A DNA stretch of 64,000 nt, taken from positions 1 through 64,000 of the forward strand of contig CAVAPS010000010.1 of assembly GCA_963590775.1 (NCBI GenBank), in the 5' to 3' direction. Position numbers and translations under genes: made by a program. This DNA comes from Lachnospira sp963590775 (GTDB lineage: Bacteria; Bacillota; Clostridia; Lachnospirales; Lachnospiraceae). This document shows positions 17,455 to 26,339 of the stretch, piece by piece. Within the stretch, counting starts at the first letter, position 1; each line of letters starts with the position of its first letter. Below the pieces are notes generated by a model. That model did no database searches, was not told the DNA's origin, and saw only the letters and a program-made list of their open reading frames with translations.

Positions 17455-19068
17455 ATGGCTGTTAAATACGTATTTGTAACAGGTGGTGTTGTATCCGGTT
17501 TAGGAAAAGGTATCACTGCCGCATCTTTAGGCAGACTGCTTAAAGCACGTGGTTTTTCTGTAACCATGCAGAAGTTCGATCCTTATATCAATATTGATCC
17601 AGGTACTATGAATCCTATCCAGCACGGAGAGGTTTTCGTAACTGATGATGGTGCTGAGACAGACCTTGATCTTGGACACTACGAAAGATTTATTGATGAG
17701 AGCCTTAATAAGAATTCTAATGTAACTACCGGTAAGGTATACTGGTCAGTATTACAGAAGGAGCGTCGAGGAGATTTTGGCGGAGGTACAGTTCAGGTAA
17801 TCCCTCATATTACTAATGAAATAAAGAGCCGTTTTTTCAGAGATTATTCAACTGACGAAACTAAGATTGCAATTATAGAAGTCGGTGGTACTGTCGGAGA
17901 TATCGAAAGCCAGCCTTTCCTTGAAGCAATCAGACAGTTCCAGCATGAAGTCGGACATGAGAATGCAATTCTCATCCATGTAACACTTATTCCTTATCTT
18001 AAGGCATCTGGTGAGATAAAGACCAAGCCAACTCAGGCAAGCGTTAAGGAACTTCAGGGAATGGGAATCCGTCCTGATATTCTTGTATGCCGTACAGAGC
18101 ATCCACTTGAGGCAGGCATTAAAGATAAGATAGCACTTTTCTGTAATGTACCTAAGTCTCATGTACTTCAGAACTTAGATGTTGAGATTCTTTATGATGC
18201 TCCTCTTGCAATGGAAGAAGAACATCTTGCACAGGTAGCCTGTGAATGTCTGCACCTTGATTGTCCAGAACCAGACCTTGATGAATGGAGAGCAATGTGT
18301 ACTGCATGGAAGAATCCTACTAAGAAGGTAACTGTTGCATTAGTTGGTAAATATATCCAGCTCCACGATGCTTACATCAGCGTTGTTGAAGCATTAAAGC
18401 ATGGTGGTGTATATAATTCATGTGACGTAACTATCAAATGGATTGATTCCGAGACTGTAACTCCTGAAACTGCTGATGAGCTTCTCTCAGATGTATCTGG
18501 TATATTAGTTCCTGGCGGATTCGGTGACAGAGGAACAGAAGGAAAGATTGAAGCTATCCGTTATGCAAGAGAGCATAATATTCCATTCTTAGGATTATGC
18601 TTAGGCATGCAGCTTTCAATAGTTGAATTTGCAAGACATGTTATCGGATACGCGGATGCACACAGTGTTGAGCTTAATCCTAACACAACACATCCTGTTA
18701 TCCATCTTATGCCGGATCAGGAAGGCATTGATGATATCGGTGGTACATTAAGACTTGGTTCTTATCCTTGTGTACTTGATAAGACAAGCAAAGCATATGA
18801 ACTCTATGGTGAAGAGCTTATACATGAGCGTCACAGACACAGATATGAAGTTAATAACGATTACAGAAAGGTTCTTACTGAGAACGGCATGATGCTTTCA
18901 GGAATATCTCCTGATGGAAGAATCGTTGAGATGATAGAATTAAAGAATCATCCTTGGTTCGTTGCCACACAGGCTCATCCAGAATTAAAGTCAAGACCTA
19001 ACCGTCCACATCCATTATTCAGAGGCTTCATAACGGCAGCACTTGAATATCAGGATAAGAACAATTAA
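17455..19068 (+). CDS. pyrG: CTP synthase
   Basis: Converts UTP to CTP using glutamine or ammonia. The 537-residue protein has the synthetase domain (1-265; VFVTGGVVSGLGKGI, with P-loop-like GLGKG) and the class I glutamine amidotransferase domain (about 290-535). The latter has the oxyanion segment PGGFGDRG, nucleophile Cys in GLCLGMQ and the catalytic HPE motif in QAHPELKSRP. ATG at 17455 is preceded by GGAGG; upstream in-frame codons from 17383 lack a ribosome site and family similarity. It is divergent from ftsH. Confidence 0.97.
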   Translation: MAVKYVFVTGGVVSGLGKGITAASLGRLLKARGFSVTMQKFDPYINIDPGTMNPIQHGEVFVTDDGAETDLDLGHYERFIDESLNKNSNVTTGKVYWSVLQKERRGDFGGGTVQVIPHITNEIKSRFFRDYSTDETKIAIIEVGGTVGDIESQPFLEAIRQFQHEVGHENAILIHVTLIPYLKASGEIKTKPTQASVKELQGMGIRPDILVCRTEHPLEAGIKDKIALFCNVPKSHVLQNLDVEILYDAPLAMEEEHLAQVACECLHLDCPEPDLDEWRAMCTAWKNPTKKVTVALVGKYIQLHDAYISVVEALKHGGVYNSCDVTIKWIDSETVTPETADELLSDVSGILVPGGFGDRGTEGKIEAIRYAREHNIPFLGLCLGMQLSIVEFARHVIGYADAHSVELNPNTTHPVIHLMPDQEGIDDIGGTLRLGSYPCVLDKTSKAYELYGEELIHERHRHRYEVNNDYRKVLTENGMMLSGISPDGRIVEMIELKNHPWFVATQAHPELKSRPNRPHPLFRGFITAALEYQDKNN

Positions 19069-19087
19069 TATCCAACAAAGTAAATAA

Positions 19088-19124
19088 ACATCACCTGACG
19101 GATTAATGTCAGGTGATGTTTTTT
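19088..19124 (+). terminator. Intrinsic terminator after pyrG
   Basis: A perfect 12-bp stem ACATCACCTGAC/GTCAGGTGATGT (19088-19099 and 19108-19119) is followed by TTTTTT. Confidence 0.92.
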
Positions 19125-19148
19125 AATATAAATGTTAATTATTACCTA

Positions 19149-19538
19149 TTACTTGTTAAGACCATTAAGAATCTTCTTAATTCTCTTAACTTCATCATCT
19201 TCTAACTTCTGTGATTCACAGATAGAAGCAACCATGTCAACAGCCTTTCCGTTGAACCAGAAATCAGCTTCTTCTTTTAAAAGCTGTCTTCTGTATTCCT
19301 CTTCTGAACGAAGCGGATGAATGAAAGCTGCCTTTCCTTTACGGTATGTATCGACAAATCTCTTGTCCTTTAACTTACCTACGAAAGTAACAACTGTTGT
19401 TCTTGCGTAATCCTTACCATAATCGTCTCTTAACTGATCAATAAGCTCCTGTACAGGAATATCCTGTGGTGACTCCCATATAAGCTTCATAATTAATGCT
19501 TCACATGGACTTAATTCATTAAAATGATTTCTGCTCAT
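19149..19538 (-). CDS. BlaI/MecI-family transcriptional repressor
   Basis: A 129-residue winged-helix protein. LSPCEALIMKLIWESP at the N-terminus and the recognition region YARTTVVTFVGKLKDKRFV match the BlaI/MecI/CopY fold, and the C-terminal helices would form the dimer. These repressors are usually inactivated by cleavage by a membrane BlaR1 (M56) sensor, but none is encoded next to it, so either the sensor is elsewhere or this is one of the sensorless family members. A BlaI-type TACAnnTGTA operator was not found. It lies downstream of the phosphopantetheinyl transferase gene with a 95-base gap that contains a possible TATAAT -10. Confidence 0.88.
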   Translation of the reverse strand: MSRNHFNELSPCEALIMKLIWESPQDIPVQELIDQLRDDYGKDYARTTVVTFVGKLKDKRFVDTYRKGKAAFIHPLRSEEEYRRQLLKEEADFWFNGKAVDMVASICESQKLEDDEVKRIKKILNGLNK

Positions 19539-19633
19539 AAACCCTCCTTAGGCTTTTCCATAGATATACATATTCTATATTATACCGCCATAATTATTTT
19601 TTCAACCGTATAATGAATAGTTTGCTATAGATT

Positions 19634-20320
19634 TCACAATTGTATTGCTGCTAATCTGAACCCATCAACATCCTTTTCTACAATCGTGAAATTCTGGGGA
19701 ATTCCATACACGTACGCTGACATTTTCCCTTTCTCTAATCTATAAACTATTTTACCCAAAATGTCAAGCACACCTTGGCCTTCCGCCTTGCCATAAGCCT
19801 CTTTTAAAGTCCATATTCTGAAGAATCTTTCATCACTATCGCACTCTTCTATCCATTCAGCTTCAGACACATCAAAAAAGCGTCTTGCCAGATTCTGTCT
19901 ACCTTTTCGGTCTCCCTCAATGTCAATTCCTACCGGTCTGTCGCCTATTATGCATGTTACATAATTAGACGAATGGGAGATATTGAAAAAAATTTCACGA
20001 TGTGACAAAAAATAAGGTTTTCCTTGCGTGTTATATGTTATTTCATAATCAAAGTACTGATTATTTGCCTCAATTACAGAAATAGTATCTACCCTCTCAT
20101 ATTGAATTTCTTCACATTTATAATCCTTTTCTCTCATTTTTATAGACCATTTTCCTACAGCATAGTTAAGAAGTAGTCCCGCAGCCACAGTTTGCAGTTT
20201 ATTTTCACGCATTTTCATCTTATCTGCCTTAATTCTCCTGTATTCAGGCACAAGCAAATAAGCCTTTTCATATAACTTTTCGTCTGCTAATGCGTCTGTC
20301 GTCGTTACAAATATCATCAT
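19634..20320 (-). CDS. Sfp-type 4'-phosphopantetheinyl transferase
   Basis: Transfers the phosphopantetheine arm of CoA to a carrier-protein serine. The 228-residue, two-domain Sfp-type length is right. Magnesium-binding motifs are seen: VGIDIEGDRKGRQN (Asp and acidic partner) and RIWTLKEAYGKAEGQG (Trp-x-x-Lys-Glu-Ala), with NISHSSNYV at the substrate-binding segment. It may modify the AcpP encoded at 46.6 kb or a carrier elsewhere; no polyketide or peptide synthetase is in the window. It follows the ion channel gene by 13 bases. Confidence 0.9.
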   Translation of the reverse strand: MMIFVTTTDALADEKLYEKAYLLVPEYRRIKADKMKMRENKLQTVAAGLLLNYAVGKWSIKMREKDYKCEEIQYERVDTISVIEANNQYFDYEITYNTQGKPYFLSHREIFFNISHSSNYVTCIIGDRPVGIDIEGDRKGRQNLARRFFDVSEAEWIEECDSDERFFRIWTLKEAYGKAEGQGVLDILGKIVYRLEKGKMSAYVYGIPQNFTIVEKDVDGFRLAAIQL

Positions 20321-20333
20321 AATAAATCACCAT

Positions 20334-21524
20334 TTACACGCTAATTGTCTGTGCATCCGCCATATAACGCTTCGAGAATACAAATACGATATCTCCTGAC
20401 TTAATAAGTGTATCTCCATTAGGGACTATCGCATTATCTCCTCGTCTTATCATTACTATAAGCGTGTGCCTTAGTATATCAAGCTCTTTTATCTTGTGTC
20501 CAACCCATGGGTGATGCTCACGCAGTTCTACCTGCTTTAAGTTCACATCAACATTAACATCACAGTCTCTTGCGCCGATTACAACACAGTCTCCCTCAAA
20601 AAGCTTCATGTCGCCCTTAGGCATGAGAGTCTCCCCATTTCTTAATACCGCGGCAAGAATAAGTCCCTTTGGAAGATTAAGTTCGCATACTTTCTTTTCA
20701 TTCCAGTTATGATCCTTAGTTATAATAAGCTTGATAAACTTAAGTTCCTTCTCCATAAGGTAATCTGTCGACTTCTTAATAAGGCTGTACTGCTCAACGA
20801 AACCGGCAGATAAAATACCTGTTGGAATAGCAACCATACCGACGCCAAGAAATGTAATAATAATACTGAACATTTTTCCAAGCACCGTGACAGGATAAAT
20901 ATCGCCGTAGCCTACCGTAAGAAGTGTCGATACAGACCACCATATTCCTGAAAATGCGTTCTTAAACACTTCAGGCTGTGCCTCATGCTCCAAGCTGTAC
21001 ATGCACAGCGATGATGCTATGATAAGCATCACAATGATGAATACAGAAGATAGTATCTGGTCTCTCTTTCGCTTGATTACCTCTGTTATAACATTTAACG
21101 CATCATAATATGAATTAACGCGGAATATCCTTAAGATTCTTATAACCCTGAACATACGGAATGCAACTGCTCCAGCCGGGAAGAACACCGGAAGGTAATT
21201 CGGAAGAAATGATAAAAGGTCAACAATACCACTTCCTGAGAATATATATTTTAACCGTGCAATACCTGTGCGTTTATTAGGATACAGATACTCTGCAGTC
21301 CACATACGCAGAATGTATTCAACTGTAAAGCCGATAACTGTAATCAACTCTATGACATCTAACACTGGCTGGTAGGGTATTGATTGTTCAAATGTATCGA
21401 ATATTGCAATGAACAGGTTAATTATAATTGCAACAGTTATCGCAATATCAAATGTACGACTTGCAACGTCGCCCGCGTAGCCAATCTGGATAATGTCAAA
21501 TATACGTTTTTTCTTATTATTCAT
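20334..21524 (-). CDS. Voltage-gated-type potassium channel with RCK-C domains
   Basis: A 396-residue membrane protein with six transmembrane helices. S4 is positively charged (FRMFRVIRILRIFR) and the selectivity filter is TVGYGD between S5 and S6, so K+ selectivity is expected. The cytoplasmic C-terminus has two TrkA-C/RCK-C-like segments, one near LPKGLILAAVLRNGETLMP and one near HPWVGHKIKELDILRHTL; the NAD-binding RCK-N half seems absent. The start at 21524 has GGAGAAGGGG upstream; an upstream extension to 21710 lies inside the neighbouring permease gene and is not supported. It lies 17 bases after the ABC-2 permease gene. Confidence 0.88.
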   Translation of the reverse strand: MNNKKKRIFDIIQIGYAGDVASRTFDIAITVAIIINLFIAIFDTFEQSIPYQPVLDVIELITVIGFTVEYILRMWTAEYLYPNKRTGIARLKYIFSGSGIVDLLSFLPNYLPVFFPAGAVAFRMFRVIRILRIFRVNSYYDALNVITEVIKRKRDQILSSVFIIVMLIIASSLCMYSLEHEAQPEVFKNAFSGIWWSVSTLLTVGYGDIYPVTVLGKMFSIIITFLGVGMVAIPTGILSAGFVEQYSLIKKSTDYLMEKELKFIKLIITKDHNWNEKKVCELNLPKGLILAAVLRNGETLMPKGDMKLFEGDCVVIGARDCDVNVDVNLKQVELREHHPWVGHKIKELDILRHTLIVMIRRGDNAIVPNGDTLIKSGDIVFVFSKRYMADAQTISV

Positions 21525-21541
21525 CGTATCCCCTTCTCCTC

Positions 21542-22591
21542 CTATCCAAGCATATACCACGGAAGCAGCAATGCTCTTATATATTTTGTAAATGGCACAT
21601 ATGCCGTTATATTGACAAATACAGGGCATAATATAAGACATGCTATAAGAAGCACAGGTATTATTGAAATCATTGCACTGGCGCTTCTTACAGGGATAGC
21701 CACAAGCCATGCAAATAACGTAACAGCTATTACATATACAGCCATATGGAATATATCTGCTACACCATTAAGCTGTCCCGCCACTGCAAGTGTTATTATT
21801 GCCGATACTGCAAATAGTACACACGATATGAATGCATACACCGGTTTTCCTGCAATACGGTACATGCGTGGCAATGTTATGAATGTTCCTGAATTCTTAT
21901 CAAAATAATATTCTACAATTCCAAAAAATCCGCTGATGTAGACAAGAATCATAAACAATGCCCTTAAAGGAAACTTCCCTGTCTTATCTTCAAGCTGTAA
22001 CTCAGCTTCCTGTGTACCATCTATCACTTTAAAGTCAATTCTGAATGTATCATCACCGGATATATACTCCTCATACCCTTTTCTTATCTCTTCTTCTGCC
22101 TTTTCTGCATGCTTCTGGAATTTCTCTACAGAATTAACATAATTAACCGCAACCTCCGGTGAATATGCCTTAAACATTGCAGAAAAGAATATCTCGTCAG
22201 TCATTGAGCTCACAAAATCCGATTTGCATATAATAAGCTCTATAACATCGCTGTAGCTGCCTGAATCAAGCTTATCCTTAAGCCCTGCACCAACTATATA
22301 GCCACATTCTGCTCTTTTATTCATTATATCCTGTTCAAGCTTTTCCTGCGATTCTGCCTCATAAAATTCTACCGAATAATCACCATTAATAAGATAATCC
22401 CTTGTCAGCACGGCAATCATATCATCATCTTCAAGCACTATTCCAACCCTTACAGGCTCTGCCTCCTTAAGCGAAGCTGTGTGTGTGATTATAAATGCTG
22501 CTACAGGCATTGCAATAAGCACTGTGACAATCACAGGATTCTTTAACTGCCTTTTCACCAGCAGATACAGCCAGTATAACAATCTCTTCAT
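21542..22591 (-). CDS. ABC-2 type transporter permease (second subunit)
   Basis: A 349-residue membrane subunit of an ABC-2 exporter. It has one N-terminal helix (about 18-36), a large extracytoplasmic domain (about 45-205), then five C-terminal helices. The topology matches YhgE/DrrB-like ABC-2 permeases. Its ATG shares a base with the stop of the preceding permease, so the two subunits are made in equal amounts. Substrate is unknown. Confidence 0.85.
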   Translation of the reverse strand: MKRLLYWLYLLVKRQLKNPVIVTVLIAMPVAAFIITHTASLKEAEPVRVGIVLEDDDMIAVLTRDYLINGDYSVEFYEAESQEKLEQDIMNKRAECGYIVGAGLKDKLDSGSYSDVIELIICKSDFVSSMTDEIFFSAMFKAYSPEVAVNYVNSVEKFQKHAEKAEEEIRKGYEEYISGDDTFRIDFKVIDGTQEAELQLEDKTGKFPLRALFMILVYISGFFGIVEYYFDKNSGTFITLPRMYRIAGKPVYAFISCVLFAVSAIITLAVAGQLNGVADIFHMAVYVIAVTLFAWLVAIPVRSASAMISIIPVLLIACLILCPVFVNITAYVPFTKYIRALLLPWYMLG

Positions 22592-23871
22592 TATCTGTCT
22601 CTCCTTATCTTAACCGCCAATGCCCCTGCTGCCTGAAATATAATTATCCACAAAACATTTATCATAATGGTACTGATATCCACAGTTCCCTTGATTACCT
22701 GACCTGCAAGTGTGAATAATCCGTTAGTCGGAAGATACATGCCAATAGTACGTATGCCCGGTGCAAGAAATGCTGATGAAACAATACAGCCAGATGCATA
22801 CATGCACGCCATTCCAAGGATAAATACTGTAATTAGCGAATACATTGTGTCGTCAAAAACTGCGAATATGCAGTGTATAAATGAAACTGTCGCATATACA
22901 AGCACCACAATCCCCAGTAATGAAGCAATGAATTCTCCCACTGACGCAACTGCCAGAACTCCCGATATTGCCGGAATCCCAAGCCTCATTATATTAGTTA
23001 TTATAAAAAGCACTGCAAATATCACTATATACATAATGCTGATTCCCGTAGTCCTTGCAAATCCTGTATCAAATGCTGATATTCCCGCACCTTTAAGGCT
23101 CTTAGCAAGCGCCCTGTTCTCACCTTTCATATTGCCCGCACAGGTTATCCCACTGAGCATAAGCAGCATGACAATTGCCGTACATACATAGAACTGCACT
23201 GTACTTAAGCCCTCTTTAACTGATATATCCCTTGTCTTAAAGTATATACTTCTGTTGAGCGCATACGAAAGATATATATCATTAAGCTTATCCTCATGAG
23301 TTCCTCGCAGTCCCCTGTAATTCTTAAGCACATTATTAAACAGGTCATCAAATGTATATATTCCCGCCTCTGCTGTCGCAAGGTCAGAGCCACCTGCCCT
23401 CACCATCTCACGGAATATCATTGAAGTATTATTAACACCCTCTGACGGGCACACAACCTCAATCGGCGTGTTCCCGCCAGACATAATATCACTTATAAGA
23501 TTCTCAGGCACAATAATAGCCATCACATAATAATTGTTCCTTAAGCCATCTAGCGCCTGCTGTCTGTCTGTATATTCAAATGTACAGACATTCTTAATTG
23601 TGTCTATCTCACTGACATAATTAAATGCCATCTTAATATATCGAAACTCCTTATTATTATCTGCCGAATCAGATTTTTCTGTCTCATCATAATCAGGATA
23701 CACAACAGCTACCTTCATTCTCGTATCACTGTCCTGTGATGTCACAATACCTACGCATGCACTTATTGCAATCACAAGCACTGCCGTCACTATCGTACCC
23801 AGAATTATCTTCGGTATAGATAAAAATGCGGTTTTAATCTGCAATTTTAATAATTCCAGCTTTTTTCTCAT
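22591..23871 (-). CDS. ABC-2 type transporter permease (first subunit)
   Basis: A 426-residue paralogue of the following permease with the same plan: an N-terminal helix (about 16-40), a large extracytoplasmic domain (about 45-215), and a bundle of about six C-terminal helices. Paired with the 349-residue subunit and the ATPase 17 bases upstream, it forms a complete three-gene ABC-2 exporter. Confidence 0.85.
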   Translation of the reverse strand: MRKKLELLKLQIKTAFLSIPKIILGTIVTAVLVIAISACVGIVTSQDSDTRMKVAVVYPDYDETEKSDSADNNKEFRYIKMAFNYVSEIDTIKNVCTFEYTDRQQALDGLRNNYYVMAIIVPENLISDIMSGGNTPIEVVCPSEGVNNTSMIFREMVRAGGSDLATAEAGIYTFDDLFNNVLKNYRGLRGTHEDKLNDIYLSYALNRSIYFKTRDISVKEGLSTVQFYVCTAIVMLLMLSGITCAGNMKGENRALAKSLKGAGISAFDTGFARTTGISIMYIVIFAVLFIITNIMRLGIPAISGVLAVASVGEFIASLLGIVVLVYATVSFIHCIFAVFDDTMYSLITVFILGMACMYASGCIVSSAFLAPGIRTIGMYLPTNGLFTLAGQVIKGTVDISTIMINVLWIIIFQAAGALAVKIRRDR

Positions 23872-23888
23872 CTAATCCCCCAACAAAA

Positions 23889-24572
23889 TTATCTGTGAAT
23901 AAGCTCTAAAAGCTCATTACCAATAACCGGCTGGTCAAGTTCATTAAGACCGCCGTTCTTTAAAAGGTACATTCTGTCAGCCAGCTTAAGTTCCCCTTCC
24001 TCGTGGCTTGTTATAATAACTGTACCTCCGCTTTTCGTATAAGCAGACAGGTAATTCATAATATCCTGCTTACACACAATATCAAGTGATGCACCCGGCT
24101 CATCTAATATAAGCACAGGCGGGTTCTTCGCCAGCGCACAGCATATGCTTAAGCGCTTCTTCATTCCTCCTGACAGCTTATCAACACGTTTGTCAAGATA
24201 ACCTGACACGCCTAATACTGCCGGAACACCGCTCTGTAAGTCTGTCTCCATATCTCTTCCGGTATCGCAGTACCAGAACTTAAGATTATCCCTTGCAGAC
24301 AGCTTCTCCATAAGGGGATTCTCCTGTGGCACAAATCCAATATATTTCTGAAAAATCTTTGTATCTGCAAATGCATCCCCGCCGTCAATCTTAAGACTTC
24401 CTCCATCTGCCTTAAGACTTCCTGCCAATATCTCCAGAAGAGTAGATTTGCCACAGCCGTTGACACCGACTATGGCAATATACTCTCCGCTGGCAGCATG
24501 AAACGAAGCACCGTTAAGCACTTCATTTCTCCTGCCGTATGATTTTCTAATATTCTCCGCCTCTATAAACAT
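23889..24572 (-). CDS. ABC transporter ATP-binding protein
   Basis: Energises the two ABC-2 permeases encoded just downstream. The 227-residue protein has Walker A GVNGCGKST, a Q-loop in FVPQENPLM, signature LSGGMKKRL, Walker B VLILDEP and an H-loop His in ITSHEE. The signature with GGMKKR is typical of drug, lipid or polysaccharide exporters of the ABC-2 type rather than importers. All catalytic residues are present. Confidence 0.92.
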   Translation of the reverse strand: MFIEAENIRKSYGRRNEVLNGASFHAASGEYIAIVGVNGCGKSTLLEILAGSLKADGGSLKIDGGDAFADTKIFQKYIGFVPQENPLMEKLSARDNLKFWYCDTGRDMETDLQSGVPAVLGVSGYLDKRVDKLSGGMKKRLSICCALAKNPPVLILDEPGASLDIVCKQDIMNYLSAYTKSGGTVIITSHEEGELKLADRMYLLKNGGLNELDQPVIGNELLELIHR

Positions 24573-24587
24573 ACATATCTCTCCATA

Positions 24588-26339
24588 TTAATTCTGGGCT
24601 GCTGTATCAAACTGGCTGTAATACAGCTTGTGATAGAATCCGTTCTTGGCAAGTAATTCTTCATGATTACCCTGCTCAATAATATGTCCGTCCTTCATAA
24701 CAAGAATAACATCTGCTGACTGTATAGTTGAAAGTCTGTGGGCTACGATAAAGCTTGTTCTTCCCTCCATCAGCTTTGCAAATGCGTTCTGTATCTTTAT
24801 CTCTGTTCGTGTATCAATAGAAGATGTAGCCTCATCAAGAATAAGCATAGGCGGCTTTGCAAGCATAATTCTTGTTATACATAAAAGCTGCTTCTGACCC
24901 TGTGAAAGATTACCTCCGTCTTCGCCAATAACTGTGTTGAATCCGTTAGACATTCTCTTGATGAATCCATATGAATGTGCTGCTTTGGCTGCTGCAATAA
25001 TTTCTTCCTCTGTAGCATCTGGCTTGCCCATTACGATATTCTCTCTTATAGTTCCTGATTTAAGCCATGTTTCCTGAAGAACCATACCAAATCCCTGTCT
25101 TAATGACTTTCTTGTCATCTCCCTTATATCAATTCCTGATACATCAATACTTCCGCTGTTAACATCGTAGAATCTCATGAGAAGATTAATAACTGTTGTC
25201 TTACCACAGCCTGTTGGTCCGACAATCGCAATTCTCTGACCCTTCTTGACATGAAGATTGAAGTTCTCAATAAGCTTCTTATCTGGCACATAAGAAAAGC
25301 ACACATCATTAAGATCAACTGTTCCGTCAACCTCTTCAACGACCTTAGCATCTGCAGCATCCGGAATCTCTGGTTCTTCTTCAATAAGTTCAAATATTCT
25401 TGCTGCACAGGCAAGGGCATTCTGAAGTTCAGTAACAACGCCTGATATCTCGTTAAATGGCTTAGTATACTGGTTGGCATAACTCAAGAAACTTGATAAC
25501 TGACCAACTGTGATACCGCCATTTATAGCTGAAAATGCACCAACAATCGCAACACTCGCGTATACAAGACTGTTTACAAATCTTGTTGAAGGATTTGTTA
25601 TAGATGAGAAGAAGATTGCCTTGAGGGAATACTTCTGAAGTCTGTCATTAATCTCATCAAACTTTCTTACTGCCTCATCCTCATAGCCATAAGCCTTAAC
25701 TACCTTTTGTCCGCCAATCATTTCATCAATAAGTGCTGTCTGCTCACCTCTTGTCTCAGACTGGAGCTTGAACATTGTAAATGTCTTCTTGGCAATAAAG
25801 CTGGCAACAAAAAGTGAAAGTGGTGTAATAACAACAACTGCAAGTGTAATCTTTGCATTAATTGTAAGCATGAATATAAGTGTTCCTAGTATAGTCATGA
25901 CACCTGTGAAGAACTGTGTAAATCCCATAAGCAGACCATCTGCAAACTGGTCAACATCGGCAATTACACGGCTCACAATCTCGCCATATGAATGTCCGTC
26001 AATATACTTTAGTGGAAGAACCTGAATCTTCTCTATTGCCTCATTTCTGATGTCCCTTGTTACTTCATATGTAATTCTGTTGTTACATATGTTCATAAGC
26101 CACTGTGAAAGTGCTGTAATTCCAACAAATATACCGATTCTTATAAGTATTTTCACAATCTTTGCAAAATCCACATTATCAACACCGATAATGCAGTCAA
26201 TTCCACGACCTACAAGAATAGGCACATAAAGTGTAGTTGCAACAGTTACTGCTGCCATAATAAGCGATAATACTATAAAAAAGCTGTGCTTCTTAATTCT
26301 TTTAAGGAGCTTGACAAATGTTGATTTATTCTTCTTCAT
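24588..26339 (-). CDS. ABC exporter half-transporter (catalytically competent subunit)
   Basis: A 583-residue fusion of six transmembrane helices (about 1-310) and an ATPase domain. Walker A GPTGCGKT, signature LSQGQKQ, Walker B MLILDEATSSID and H-loop VAHRLST are all canonical. It overlaps the end of the partner gene by one base. Together they should form a heterodimeric exporter like BmrCD or LmrCD, whose substrates are drugs, peptides or lipids; this one's substrate is not apparent. Confidence 0.92.
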   Translation of the reverse strand: MKKNKSTFVKLLKRIKKHSFFIVLSLIMAAVTVATTLYVPILVGRGIDCIIGVDNVDFAKIVKILIRIGIFVGITALSQWLMNICNNRITYEVTRDIRNEAIEKIQVLPLKYIDGHSYGEIVSRVIADVDQFADGLLMGFTQFFTGVMTILGTLIFMLTINAKITLAVVVITPLSLFVASFIAKKTFTMFKLQSETRGEQTALIDEMIGGQKVVKAYGYEDEAVRKFDEINDRLQKYSLKAIFFSSITNPSTRFVNSLVYASVAIVGAFSAINGGITVGQLSSFLSYANQYTKPFNEISGVVTELQNALACAARIFELIEEEPEIPDAADAKVVEEVDGTVDLNDVCFSYVPDKKLIENFNLHVKKGQRIAIVGPTGCGKTTVINLLMRFYDVNSGSIDVSGIDIREMTRKSLRQGFGMVLQETWLKSGTIRENIVMGKPDATEEEIIAAAKAAHSYGFIKRMSNGFNTVIGEDGGNLSQGQKQLLCITRIMLAKPPMLILDEATSSIDTRTEIKIQNAFAKLMEGRTSFIVAHRLSTIQSADVILVMKDGHIIEQGNHEELLAKNGFYHKLYYSQFDTAAQN

